DNA of 64,000 nucleotides from Nitrospinaceae bacterium (GTDB lineage Bacteria; Nitrospinota; Nitrospinia; Nitrospinales; Nitrospinaceae). The position numbers were made by a program, and so were the translations under genes. Every line of letters starts with the position of its first letter. The first letter of the stretch is position 1. The stretch is from positions 1 through 64,000 of the forward strand of contig JAHELC010000003.1 in the NCBI GenBank assembly GCA_024644405.1, in the 5' to 3' direction. This document shows, piece after piece, positions 54,750 through 63,650 of this stretch. Under the pieces are notes generated by a model. The model ran no database searches. It saw only the letters and a program-made list of their open reading frames with translations, and was not told the origin of the DNA.

Positions 54750-55324
54750 ATCCACTTGCTGTGCACTTCCGGCGGTCTGAAATTTTCAATAAACTCCATC
54801 GCCTCTTCCGGTGACTCCACCAACGCGTACATTTTAAGCGTTTCCTCTTTCGCGAATTTCAGTTTTACCAGTTGTTCGAAATGCCGGATAATGCCGTCGT
54901 AAAATCCTTCAGTATTGATAAACACTAGGGGCTTCAGCGTCTGCTTCAACTGGATCAGCGAAAAAATCTCCATCGCTTCTTCGAGGGTGCCCACCCCACC
55001 CGGCAAAACGATAAACGCATCGGATCGCTCATCCATGATGCCCTTCCGTTCCCGCATCGTGCGGGTGACGACCAACTCATCGGCGTCGCCGTATTCGATC
55101 TCCACCTTTTTGAAAAATTTCGGCAGAACGCCGGTGACCTTCCCCCCCTTGTCGTGCACGCCCCGGGCCACCGCGCCCATGAGGCCGATGGATGCGCCGC
55201 CATAAACCAGATCGATCCCCGCCTGGCCCATCCGCCGGCCCAGATCGGTTGCGGCATCCAGATACACGTCATCCACGGCGTTGCTGGACGCGCAGAACAC
55301 GCATATCGAACGAATATGTTTCAT
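54746..55324 (-). CDS. LOG-family (TIGR00730) protein, probable nucleotide phosphoribohydrolase
   Basis: The 192-residue Rossmann-fold protein has YGGASIGLMGAVA, RTMRERKGIMDERSDAF and the diagnostic PGGVGTLEEAMEI motif. LOG proteins cleave the ribose-base bond of nucleoside 5'-monophosphates, originally described as cytokinin activation. In bacteria the physiological substrate is often AMP-like. The start at ATG 55324 gives the typical N-terminus ICVFCASSNAVDD. Confidence 0.93.
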   Translation of the reverse strand: MKHIRSICVFCASSNAVDDVYLDAATDLGRRMGQAGIDLVYGGASIGLMGAVARGVHDKGGKVTGVLPKFFKKVEIEYGDADELVVTRTMRERKGIMDERSDAFIVLPGGVGTLEEAMEIFSLIQLKQTLKPLVFINTEGFYDGIIRHFEQLVKLKFAKEETLKMYALVESPEEAMEFIENFRPPEVHSKWI

Positions 55325-55546
55325 TGCAACTCCGCGGGGAACTCTATCGAGCAGTTTTGAGGCGGATCCCGGAGCCTACGAAGACTCAGGCAACCTACCG
55401 GTGAATGAGAGTGACGCCAATCCTGGGAGCTGTATCCCGCTCCCTAAAAGCAAACCCGCCCGATATTGTAATGCATCCGGTGACCCGAAAAAAGCGGCCC
55501 TTTTTGCATAGCAAATCCTTTTGTTTTCAATTGGTTCCACAATTGC
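55325..55546. other. Intergenic region upstream of the 34-residue peptide gene
   Basis: I see no gene, repeat or RNA signal in this 222-base stretch between the LOG-family gene and the promoter at 55547. Confidence 0.45.
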
Positions 55547-55575
55547 TTGACAGATTTCCTCCAGGTTCCCATATT
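55547..55575 (+). promoter_or_regulatory. Promoter of the 34-residue membrane peptide gene
   Basis: TTGACA (55547-55552) and CATATT (55570-55575), 17 bases apart, lie about 70 bases before the small open frame. Confidence 0.6.
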
Positions 55576-55647
55576 TACTGGGAAAGGCCGGGTCCCCCTG
55601 GGAATCCCAGGCCTCAACTACACTGGTTCCATCACGGAGGTGTTCAT

Positions 55648-55752
55648 ATGGAATGGTTGGACATGGGATCTTCTGGAGGTTTTTTACTGGGCGCCCTGGC
55701 GGTTTTGGCAGCAGGGGGATTTATGTTTTTTCTGGGAAAAAATATGGAGTGA
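55648..55752 (+). CDS. 34-residue single-helix membrane peptide
   Basis: A short frame encodes MEWLDMGSSGG, then a hydrophobic helix (FLLGALAVLAAGGFMFFLG) and a KNME end. GGAGGTG lies five bases before the ATG, a promoter-like sequence lies upstream and a strong terminator follows 36 bases after the stop. All parts of a functional small gene are therefore present. It resembles the single-helix subunits that accompany membrane complexes, but its partner is unknown. Confidence 0.7.
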   Translation: MEWLDMGSSGGFLLGALAVLAAGGFMFFLGKNME

Positions 55753-55788
55753 AAAGTGGAATGTTGCCTTCACTTGAACTTCATTCGG

Positions 55789-55815
55789 GGCCGTCCTTCG
55801 GGACGGCCTTTTTTT
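55789..55815 (+). terminator. Terminator after the 34-residue peptide gene
   Basis: GGCCGTCC and GGACGGCC form a perfect 8-bp stem on a TTCG tetraloop, followed by seven T residues. Confidence 0.95.
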
Positions 55816-55822
55816 ACGCGAC

Positions 55823-56971
55823 TCAATCCTTCTCATCGGGGCTGTAAAGTTTGCGGTATTCGTCAATGGAAGAGCGGTCGGTCATGCCCGATATGTAATC
55901 GCAGATGCGGCGCGGCAGGGGTCCCTGGTATTCGTTGGCCAGCACGCTCTCCGGCAGAAGTTGCGGGATGCGGGTATACGCTTCGAACAGTTTGGTCAGG
56001 TACAGCTCAGCTTTGAATTCCATGCGCCGTACCCGGCGGTGATGATACATATTTTTATATAAAAACTTTTTCAACTCGTTGTTCTTTTCGGCAACCTCTT
56101 TGCTGAACCCCGCAACCCGCTTTTGGCAGGAGCGGACGTCGCCCACCGAACGGATGCCATACTGCTCAATATTATCCTGAGTCGTCTTGCGGAAATCGGT
56201 GATGAGATCGTTGATGATACTCCGGACGATCTGGTATTTTTTAAGCTCGAAATCCAGGTTCGTGTATTTCTGCGCCAGCCGTTTTTCATTTTCCTGCCAC
56301 AGGGCGACTTCCTGCAGCTGCCCGATATTGAGCAGGTTCGAGGTGATGCCGTCGTCGAGATCATGTGCGTTGTAGGCAATCCCGTCGGCAAAATCCGCCA
56401 CCTGCCCTTCCAGCGAGGGATAGCGGTGCCCCGCCTCCCTTAAAAGAGGATTGTCGGTATCCTTGGAATGTTTACTCATGCCTTCCTGCACTTCCCAGGT
56501 CAGGTTCAGCCCTTCAAACTCCGGGTAGCGTTTTTCCAGAACCTTGACGATACGCAAACTCTGCTTGTTGTGTTCGAACCCGCCGTGTTCTTTCATCAAC
56601 TGATTCAATACGTCCTGTCCGGTATGCCCGAACGGCGGGTGTCCCAAATCGTGTGCCAGCGCAATGGCTTCTGCCAGATCCTCGTTCAACTGCAGGGATT
56701 TGCAGATAGAACGGGTGATCTGGGCCACTTCCAGCGAATGGGTCAATCGCGTCCGGTAATAATCGCCTTCGTGATACACGAACACCTGGGTCTTGTATTC
56801 CAGTTTGCGGAACGCGGAAGTATGGATGACCCGGTCGCGGTCGCGCTGGAACCGGGTGCGGTAGGGATGCTCCTCTTCCGCAGACGCGCGACCCCAGCTC
56901 TCTCCGCTTTTGACGGCATACCGAGCCAGGTATTCATTCTCCAGCTTTTCAATGTCCTGACGCTTGATCAC
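55823..56971 (-). CDS. dgt: Deoxyguanosinetriphosphate triphosphohydrolase-like HD protein
   Basis: The 382-residue protein belongs to the dGTPase family, which hydrolyses dNTPs to deoxynucleosides and triphosphate. The HD metal site is seen in RLTHSLEVAQ and AHDLGHPPFGH, and the N-terminal RTRFQRDRDRVIHTSAFRKL block is typical. The length fits the type-2, Synechocystis-like branch, in which substrate range is often broad and activated by other dNTPs. It is a single gene facing the 34-residue peptide gene. Confidence 0.93.
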   Translation of the reverse strand: MIKRQDIEKLENEYLARYAVKSGESWGRASAEEEHPYRTRFQRDRDRVIHTSAFRKLEYKTQVFVYHEGDYYRTRLTHSLEVAQITRSICKSLQLNEDLAEAIALAHDLGHPPFGHTGQDVLNQLMKEHGGFEHNKQSLRIVKVLEKRYPEFEGLNLTWEVQEGMSKHSKDTDNPLLREAGHRYPSLEGQVADFADGIAYNAHDLDDGITSNLLNIGQLQEVALWQENEKRLAQKYTNLDFELKKYQIVRSIINDLITDFRKTTQDNIEQYGIRSVGDVRSCQKRVAGFSKEVAEKNNELKKFLYKNMYHHRRVRRMEFKAELYLTKLFEAYTRIPQLLPESVLANEYQGPLPRRICDYISGMTDRSSIDEYRKLYSPDEKD

Positions 56972-57165
56972 TGTTTCTCCACTCCGGGAATACCCGCTTT
57001 CAGCGATTGGATTGGATACCTACCGGCATTGTATCGGATTCAAACCGATTTTCAACGTCCTTCGCCACACTCTGGCAACGGATGCGGTATTTTGTTAAGG
57101 TGGGCACCGGCCCGTGGACCATTGGAAGTCTTACTACCGATAAAACCCCCTCTATCAAGGAACCT

Positions 57166-58368
57166 ATGACCCTCGAATCGGACTTTCTGGTAATTGGCGG
57201 CGGCATTATGGGGTTGAGTATCGCCCGCGAACTCCGCAAAAAGTTTCACGGGTCCAGGGTGGTCCTGATCGAAAAAGAAGATCACTGCGGAGAACATGCC
57301 AGCGGCCGCAACAGCGGTGTCCTGCACGCCGGATTCTACTATACCGCCGACAGCCTCAAGGCCCGTTTTACCCGCGACGGCAACCGGGCACTCACCGAAT
57401 ATTGCGAATCCCACGGCCTCAAAATCAACAAGTGCGGCAAGCTGGTGGTGGCTCAAAACGAAAACGAGTTGCCGTGGCTGGATGAATTGATGAACCGGGC
57501 GGAGAAAAACGGCGTCGACCTGAAGATCGTCGATCAAAAAGAAGCGGAGTCGATAGAGCCTCGCGTCAAAACCTGGAAGCGGGCTCTGTTCTCCCCCACC
57601 ACCTCATCGGTGGATCCCGGAGAAGTCATGGCACGCCTGCATGCAGATGCCCAAACGGAAGGTGTGGAAGTTCATTTGGGGGTGCGTTACCTGCGACGGA
57701 CTGCGACCGGCATTCAAACCACTGCCGGAGATCATAAAGCACGGTACATTATCAATTGCGCCGGGTTGTACGCCGATACCATCGGACGCGATTTCGGGTT
57801 TTCCAGACATTACCGTATCCTTCCGTTCAAGGGCCTGTATCTTTATTCCAGCGAACCGGCGGGATCACTCCGCACCAACATCTACCCGGTCCCTGATCTG
57901 CGTAACCCTTTCCTGGGTGTTCACTTCACCGTGACCGCTCACGGCGCCATCAAGATCGGGCCGACGGCCATCCCGGTCTTATGGCGGGAACAGTATACAG
58001 GAATGGAAAATTTCAACTCCAGCGAGTTGATCGAAATCCTGTTCCGCCAGGCGGGCCTCTTTTTTTCCTCCAATTTCGATTTCAAGCGGCTGGCCTGGGA
58101 AGAAATCCAGAAATATTCACGGGGCCACCTGGTGACCCTCGCCTCCAACCTGCTTCAGGGGGTTCGCAAGAGCCAGTACAAGAAGTGGGGTCCGCCGGGT
58201 ATCCGGGCCCAATTGTTGGATCTCAGGGGAAATCAACTGGAAATGGACTTCGTTCTGGAAAACGATGATCAATCGATGCATATTTTGAATGCCGTTTCTC
58301 CCGCCTTCACCTGCGCTTTCCCTTTTGCCGAATATGTGTGCCACAAGATAGAACCCCTGATGCGTTAA
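57166..58368 (+). CDS. lhgO: L-2-hydroxyglutarate oxidase
   Basis: The 400-residue FAD enzyme oxidises L-2-hydroxyglutarate to 2-oxoglutarate, passing electrons to the quinone pool in E. coli. The FAD-binding VIGGGIMGLSIARELRK, ASGRNSGVLHAGFYY and INCAGLYADTIGRDFG blocks are typical of LhgO (YgaF). ATG at 57166, with AAGGA five bases before it, is preferred over the 53-residue longer frame. A related DAO-family dehydrogenase remains possible. Confidence 0.9.
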   Translation: MTLESDFLVIGGGIMGLSIARELRKKFHGSRVVLIEKEDHCGEHASGRNSGVLHAGFYYTADSLKARFTRDGNRALTEYCESHGLKINKCGKLVVAQNENELPWLDELMNRAEKNGVDLKIVDQKEAESIEPRVKTWKRALFSPTTSSVDPGEVMARLHADAQTEGVEVHLGVRYLRRTATGIQTTAGDHKARYIINCAGLYADTIGRDFGFSRHYRILPFKGLYLYSSEPAGSLRTNIYPVPDLRNPFLGVHFTVTAHGAIKIGPTAIPVLWREQYTGMENFNSSELIEILFRQAGLFFSSNFDFKRLAWEEIQKYSRGHLVTLASNLLQGVRKSQYKKWGPPGIRAQLLDLRGNQLEMDFVLENDDQSMHILNAVSPAFTCAFPFAEYVCHKIEPLMR

Positions 58369-58521
58369 ACAAATAATTACAGGATCATTCCAAAAAATCG
58401 CCGCTTCTCCGAGATAACCCCGAGAGACCTTGAATCGGGTTCTTTCGAGCCTGAACCGCCTCAATTAGGCTAATCTGTTATTTTTCTTGACGTTATTTCC
58501 CTCATCCCCTATTCTTTTAGT

Positions 58522-59571
58522 ATGCAGTGTGATAATTGCGGTTACATATTCTTCCAACCTGCCAAGAAATGCGCCTGTTGCAGCGCGCCTTATGTGCCGG
58601 CCATGTCCTCCTTTGACGTGGGTCAGGAAAACCTGTTCACCATCTTCGAGATGGCACCCGGTGAAGGCGGAATTCCAGGCGGCATGGGGATGACCGGGGC
58701 GGGCGCCGGGGTTGAGGATTACAACTTCACGGATGACTTTGATACCGGTGCAACCGAGTATGGCGTGGATGAAAACGTCCTCGACCTGAGCGATGCAGAA
58801 GCCGAAGGTTACGGGCCAAGTGACACCACCGGGTCTATAAGTGTTGGTGATTTTGAATTTGATACCTCAGGCATGGATGACGTACCCACGGGGGATCCCA
58901 GACTCGACATTATGGAAAATGCCGGACCCGATGATTTTGAGTTGAATCTTTCCGATGATCTCGATGAAGATGAGGCGGTGTCTACCGAAACCGTTGAGCC
59001 TAAAGCAAGATCGGGTGACGACATAAACGTGGATTTTGACGGCGGGTTCGATGAAGTGGAAGGTCTGGGCTTTGGTTTTGATGAAACCCCAGCCGAAGAG
59101 ACCCCGGACACGGAAGAAATCAGTACGGATACGGCCTCCGAACCTGAGATTTCCCTGGAACCGGATATGGAACCTCCGGAAGAAGAACCTTCCGTGGTCC
59201 TGTCAGAGGACCTGGATTTGGATATGGGTGATGAGCAACCCTCTCTGGAACTTTCTGAAGATCCTTCCCTGGAACTGCCTGAGGATCCTACCTTGGATAT
59301 GGGAGAAATGGATGCCGTTGAAGAGGAACCTTCTCTCGAACTTCCTGATGATTTAGACCTTCCTGAAGAACCTGAATTGATGGACGCCATGGAAGATGAT
59401 GGAGGGATAGATTTCGACCTCGACAGCGTGGACTTAGACGAGCCGGAAGACGTGGCCTATGAGGTACCCGATACGGAAACCGGCGATCCGGCAACCCCTA
59501 TGGATTTCGAGGGGCTGGAATTGGAAATGGAAACCCCCGAAGAACCCGAAGATGAAGATTTGAAGCCGTAA
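58522..59571 (+). CDS. Zinc-ribbon protein with long acidic tail
   Basis: The 349-residue protein opens with a small zinc ribbon (MQCDNCGYIFFQPAKKCACC, cysteines at 3, 6, 17 and 20). The remainder is dominated by Asp and Glu with repeated LELSEDPSLELPEDP-like units (about 205-295). No signal peptide or helix is present. The low-complexity part is strongly acidic and probably disordered. I recognise no named family. Zinc-ribbon plus disordered tail proteins can bind nucleic acids or act as adaptors, but no role can be assigned. Confidence 0.75.
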   Translation: MQCDNCGYIFFQPAKKCACCSAPYVPAMSSFDVGQENLFTIFEMAPGEGGIPGGMGMTGAGAGVEDYNFTDDFDTGATEYGVDENVLDLSDAEAEGYGPSDTTGSISVGDFEFDTSGMDDVPTGDPRLDIMENAGPDDFELNLSDDLDEDEAVSTETVEPKARSGDDINVDFDGGFDEVEGLGFGFDETPAEETPDTEEISTDTASEPEISLEPDMEPPEEEPSVVLSEDLDLDMGDEQPSLELSEDPSLELPEDPTLDMGEMDAVEEEPSLELPDDLDLPEEPELMDAMEDDGGIDFDLDSVDLDEPEDVAYEVPDTETGDPATPMDFEGLELEMETPEEPEDEDLKP

Positions 59572-59717
59572 CCCCCCCCTATATAGCTTCCCTTTTGATT
59601 TTCTCAACTGCCCACAATCCGATTCATTGATCACAAACCCCAGCCATTCCCCAGGAAACTTGGTTTTTCCCCAATTTTGTGCTAAAAAGGCTCTTTTTTT
59701 TCATTTAGGGGAAAATA

Positions 59718-59885
59718 TTGGATTTTGAACCGATTTTAATTTATAAATTGGTGGAAGCGAACCCGGCTCTAACAGGAATTGGCGGTTCCAGGTTGTTCGG
59801 GAGCAAACGTCGAGATCACCGTCTGCCTTTTTCGGAGACTGGGGAGCTTTCTGTCCCGGCGGTTCCCATTCACCTTTTCCCTTAA
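59718..59885 (+). CDS. Possible 55-residue protein upstream of the RDD gene
   Basis: A TTG-started frame preceded by AGGGGA encodes MDFEPILIYKLVEANPALTG, then GSRLFGSKRRDHRLPFSETG and a short proline-rich end. The stop lies six bases before the RDD start, which itself lacks a ribosome binding site, so translational coupling is plausible. The opening is weakly reminiscent of phage tail-completion (DUF3168-like) proteins but is truncated. It may be a remnant. Confidence 0.35.
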   Translation: MDFEPILIYKLVEANPALTGIGGSRLFGSKRRDHRLPFSETGELSVPAVPIHLFP

Positions 59886-59891
59886 GCCCCA

Positions 59892-60356
59892 ATGACACCA
59901 GCCCGTTTCGGACGTCGTTATATTGCGTTTTTGCTGGATATCATTTTTTTGGAAATAGTAGGGGTGTTGGCAACGATTCCCCTGGTCAATCAAACGGACC
60001 AGGACCTGGCCAAGGTTCTGATCCGCTGGATGGCCATGGGAAAAATCAGCCCGGAGGGCGCCTGGCTGGTGGCTCTGTACAGTCTGGTTTTGGGTTTGCT
60101 GTGGAGTATGTATTTTGTCGGATTTACTGCCGCCTGCGGACAAACTCCGGGAAAAAAAATCATGAGCGTGCACGTTGTGAATGAGAACGGAACGCCTGTG
60201 GATTGGGATGCCGCATCGGTTCGATTTTTTATCGGTTATCCCGTTTCGCTTCTGCCCTTGGGCCTGGGTTTTTATTGGGCTCTGGTGGATAAAAACAATC
60301 AAGCTTGGCACGATAAAATTGCCGGGACTCTGGTGATAGGTCCCGCGACTTCATAA
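59892..60356 (+). CDS. RDD-family membrane protein
   Basis: The 154-residue protein has three hydrophobic helices and the family's N-terminal signature, ARFGRRYIAFLLDIIFLE, with the Arg-Asp pattern that names RDD. The GQTPGKKIMSVHVVNENG segment follows. RDD proteins are small integral membrane proteins, some linked to ion or compatible-solute transport, mostly uncharacterised. It precedes the aminotransferase gene by 27 bases. Confidence 0.85.
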   Translation: MTPARFGRRYIAFLLDIIFLEIVGVLATIPLVNQTDQDLAKVLIRWMAMGKISPEGAWLVALYSLVLGLLWSMYFVGFTAACGQTPGKKIMSVHVVNENGTPVDWDAASVRFFIGYPVSLLPLGLGFYWALVDKNNQAWHDKIAGTLVIGPATS

Positions 60357-60383
60357 ACCTTATTAATGCAGGAATCTGACCCA

Positions 60384-61529
60384 ATGAAAAAAACGTATCT
60401 ACTGGCTCCGGGACCGACCCCGGTCCCCGAAACCGTCAATCTGGAAATGGCCGCACCGATGGTGCACCATCGCACTCCGCAATTCAGCAAAATTTTCGGC
60501 GAGGCGGCGGAAGACGCCAAGTACCTGTTCCAAACCAAACAGGATGTTATCATTCTCGCGTCCACCGGCACCGGCGGCATGGAGAGCTGTATCACCAACC
60601 TGTTCTCACCGGGCGATAAAGTCCTGGTCGTCAACGGCGGAAAATTCGGGGAACGCTGGGGCAAGATCAGCGAATCGTACGGGCTCAAGCCGGTCTGGAT
60701 CAATGTCGAATGGGGACAGGCAGTCGACCCCAAAGAAGTCAAAGCGGTATTGGATAAAGACAAGGACATCCGGGGGATTTTGGTGCAGGCCAGTGAAACC
60801 TCCACCGCTGTCGCCCACCCGATCGAAGCGTTGTCCAAACTGACCCGCGACCGCGACGACATCCTGCTGGTGGTCGACGGCATTACCGGTGTCGGTGTGT
60901 TCCCCCTGCCGATGGACGAATGGGGAATCGACGCCATCGTCACCGGCTCCCAAAAAGCGTTGGAACTGCCGCCGGGACTGGCGCTGGTGGCGTTGAGTGA
61001 AAAGGCCTGGAAATTTGCTGACCAGTCCAAGTGCCCGCATTTTTATTTCGATCTCAAGAAAGAGCGCAAAAACCTGGGAAATCAGACCTCGGCCTACACG
61101 CCGGCGGTTTCTCTGGTGATCGGCTTGCGCGCCGTATTGAAAAGTTTAAAGGAAGAAGGATTGGAGAACGTCCACAAACGACACAACCGTTTGGCACGAG
61201 CCACCCGCGCCGCGACCCAAGCGCTGGGCTTGAAAATGGTCGCCCCCGATGCCCCGGCCGACAGCCTTACCGGCGTGTTTCTTCCCGACGGGATTGACGG
61301 CGGCAAAATCGTCAAAAGCCTGCGCGATGATTTCGGCGTGACCCTGGCCGGCGGGCAGGACCAATGGAAAGGCAAAATCATCCGCATCGCGCATCTCGGT
61401 TACGTGGATACGTTCGATACCATCGTCGCAATTTCAGCCATTGAAATGGCGCTCAAAAAATTCGGGCATGCCGTGGAACTGGGCACGGGCGTGGCGGCGG
61501 CGCAGGAAATTTTACTCGAAGCATACTGA
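60384..61529 (+). CDS. Class V aminotransferase, alanine-glyoxylate/phosphoserine type
   Basis: The 381-residue PLP enzyme has LAPGPTPVPETV at the N-terminus, STGTGGMESC, VDGITGVGVFPLPMDEWGID and the Schiff-base lysine in TGSQKALELPPG. Family members include alanine-glyoxylate and serine-pyruvate transaminases; those beside serA are often proposed to serve as phosphoserine aminotransferase. The pairing with serA supports a step in serine synthesis. ATG at 60384 has AGGA upstream; the start at 60366 has no site. Confidence 0.9.
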   Translation: MKKTYLLAPGPTPVPETVNLEMAAPMVHHRTPQFSKIFGEAAEDAKYLFQTKQDVIILASTGTGGMESCITNLFSPGDKVLVVNGGKFGERWGKISESYGLKPVWINVEWGQAVDPKEVKAVLDKDKDIRGILVQASETSTAVAHPIEALSKLTRDRDDILLVVDGITGVGVFPLPMDEWGIDAIVTGSQKALELPPGLALVALSEKAWKFADQSKCPHFYFDLKKERKNLGNQTSAYTPAVSLVIGLRAVLKSLKEEGLENVHKRHNRLARATRAATQALGLKMVAPDAPADSLTGVFLPDGIDGGKIVKSLRDDFGVTLAGGQDQWKGKIIRIAHLGYVDTFDTIVAISAIEMALKKFGHAVELGTGVAAAQEILLEAY

Positions 61530-61551
61530 AATAATTAAGATTGAAAATTTA

Positions 61552-61881
61552 ATGTCTGTTGAAGAAACTGAAGTTATTGATTTTATTTCAATCGATAAAA
61601 TCACCGACGCTGTCCATTTAACCATTTCGGACCACTTGGAATGGGAAGAAAAGGAGGGCGAGCACCTTTTATTATTGCAAGATAAAATCAATGCATATTT
61701 GAGGTTTGTAGAGGGCGGCGAATTAGAGGAAACATATCCTAAAACAAAAGGAAAAAAGATTGTGATAAGTGTTGTCGGCCAGTATCCTCTCAGTCAGGAA
61801 GCAATAAAGTTCTATGATATAGCCGAAGGGATTGCCGAGGAAGCAGGAATTCAATTGGAGTTTAAATTAGCTGAAGATTAA
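61552..61881 (+). CDS. DUF6572 protein
   Basis: The 109-residue acidic protein fits DUF6572: EVIDFISIDKITDAVHLTIS, then the HLLLLQDKINAYLRFVEGGE helix and VISVVGQYPL strand. Function is unknown. Its DNA is clearly richer in A and T than the two serine-pathway genes on either side, suggesting later insertion between them. No strong ribosome site is seen. Confidence 0.78.
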   Translation: MSVEETEVIDFISIDKITDAVHLTISDHLEWEEKEGEHLLLLQDKINAYLRFVEGGELEETYPKTKGKKIVISVVGQYPLSQEAIKFYDIAEGIAEEAGIQLEFKLAED

Positions 61882-61964
61882 AACCATGAGGTTTTCGGCC
61901 GGCCAACGGACGACAAATTTTCAAGTACTCATATAACTAATTTTAATTTTGGAGTTTTGAAATA

Positions 61965-63545
61965 ATGAAAATTCTGGTCAGTGACAATCTGTCCAAACTG
62001 GGTGTGGAAATTTTGAAAAAGGAAAGCGGTATTGAGGTGGACGTCAATACCGGCTTGGCGAAAGAAGAGTTGATCAAGATCATCCCGGAATACGACGGAT
62101 TGATCGTGAGAAGCGCCACCAAAGTCACCGCCGATGTAATTGCCGCGGCGAAAAACCTCAAGGTCGTGGGACGCGCCGGAGTGGGGGTCGACAACATCGA
62201 TCTCGACGCGGCGGGTAAAAAGGGCATCATCGTCATGAACGCGCCGGACGGCAACATGATCACCACTGCTGAACACGCCATGGCGTTGATGTTGAGCATG
62301 TCCCGCAACATTCCGCAGGCCAACGCTTCTGTTAAACAGGATAGAAAATGGTCTCCCAAAACGTTTATGGGGGTCGAATTGTATGGGAAGACGATGGGCA
62401 TCATCGGTCTGGGCCGCATCGGCTCGGTCGTGGCCGAGCGGGCCAAGGGATTCGCCATGAAGGTGATCGCTTACGATCCGTTTGTGGCCAAGGAACAGGC
62501 GGAAAAAATCGGTGTGGAGGTTGTCGAGTTGAAGGATTTGCTCCAGCGCGCCGATTTCATCAGCCTGCATTCGCCGAAAGTGGGCGACAAACCCCTCCTG
62601 GGCAAAGAGGAACTGAACAGCGTCAAGCCGGGGGTGCGCATCATCAACTGTGCCCGCGGTGAACTGATCGACGAGGGGGCCCTCATCCAGGCCATCAAAG
62701 ACGGCAAAGTGGCCCAGGCGGCTCTCGACGTGTACTCGAAAGAACCGGTCAATCCCGACAGTCCACTCATGGATGTTCCGGAAATCATCTGCACCCCGCA
62801 TCTGGGCGCGTCGACCGGCGAGGCTCAGGACAAAGTGGCCATTGCCATCTGCGATCAGATAATCGATTTTCTGAAGTATGGGAGTATCCGCAACGCAGTC
62901 AATATGCCTTCCATCGACGAAGAGACACTGAAGCAGATCAAGCCGTATCTGGATCTGGGGTCGGATCTGGGCCAACTGGCTTCACAACTGGTCGAAGGTC
63001 CCATCACTCAAGTCAAGGTTCAGTACAATGGTGAAGTGTCGAACCTGAACGTCCAACCCATCACGATTTGCGTTTTAAAGGGATTGTTGACGCGGTCGCT
63101 GGAAGGGGTCAACATGGTCAACGCGCCGTTCATCGCCAAGGAGCGGGGGATTGAGGTGCAGGAGTTGAAGAGCAATGAGATCAAGGATTACACCAGCACC
63201 ATCCAGGTGCAGGTGACCACCAAACAGGGCGCCCGTGATATTACCGGCAGTATCTTCGGCAAAGGCGACCCGCGCATCGTGAGATTCGACGAATACAGCT
63301 TCGAGGCGGTGATCTCCAAGCACATGCTGATCCTGAGCAACAAGGATGTTCCGGGAGTCATCGGCAAACTCGGTAATGTGCTCGGCAAGAACAACATCAA
63401 TATCGCCGGGTTCCATCTGGGCCGCCTGGACAAAACCGGGAATGCGGTATCGGTGATCAATATCGATTCACCGCCGACCAGCGAAACCCTGCGGGAATTG
63501 CGGGAAACGCCTAACGTGATCGAAGTCCATTCGGTCGTTCTCTGA
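61965..63545 (+). CDS. serA: D-3-phosphoglycerate dehydrogenase
   Basis: The 526-residue enzyme oxidises 3-phosphoglycerate to 3-phosphohydroxypyruvate, the entry to serine synthesis. It is the long form: an N-terminal substrate domain, an NAD fold with IGLGRIGSVVAERAKG, the catalytic block CTPHLGASTGEAQ with its His, an intervening domain (about 320-450) and a C-terminal ACT domain (ILSNKDVPGVIGKLGNVLGK) for serine feedback. The aminotransferase upstream would perform the next step. Confidence 0.97.
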   Translation: MKILVSDNLSKLGVEILKKESGIEVDVNTGLAKEELIKIIPEYDGLIVRSATKVTADVIAAAKNLKVVGRAGVGVDNIDLDAAGKKGIIVMNAPDGNMITTAEHAMALMLSMSRNIPQANASVKQDRKWSPKTFMGVELYGKTMGIIGLGRIGSVVAERAKGFAMKVIAYDPFVAKEQAEKIGVEVVELKDLLQRADFISLHSPKVGDKPLLGKEELNSVKPGVRIINCARGELIDEGALIQAIKDGKVAQAALDVYSKEPVNPDSPLMDVPEIICTPHLGASTGEAQDKVAIAICDQIIDFLKYGSIRNAVNMPSIDEETLKQIKPYLDLGSDLGQLASQLVEGPITQVKVQYNGEVSNLNVQPITICVLKGLLTRSLEGVNMVNAPFIAKERGIEVQELKSNEIKDYTSTIQVQVTTKQGARDITGSIFGKGDPRIVRFDEYSFEAVISKHMLILSNKDVPGVIGKLGNVLGKNNINIAGFHLGRLDKTGNAVSVINIDSPPTSETLRELRETPNVIEVHSVVL

Positions 63546-63563
63546 CAAGCTTCACAAAAAACA

Positions 63564-63595
63564 AAACCCGCTCTCTTGAGAGAGCGGGTTTTTTA
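63564..63595 (+). terminator. Terminator after serA
   Basis: AACCCGCTCTC and GAGAGCGGGTT, with a 4-base loop, are followed by a T run. Confidence 0.93.
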
Positions 63596-63650
63596 TTGGA
63601 TCCGTCAAAGGCCTGACCTGAAGATCAACTGACCCCCGGTCTTTAGAAAC

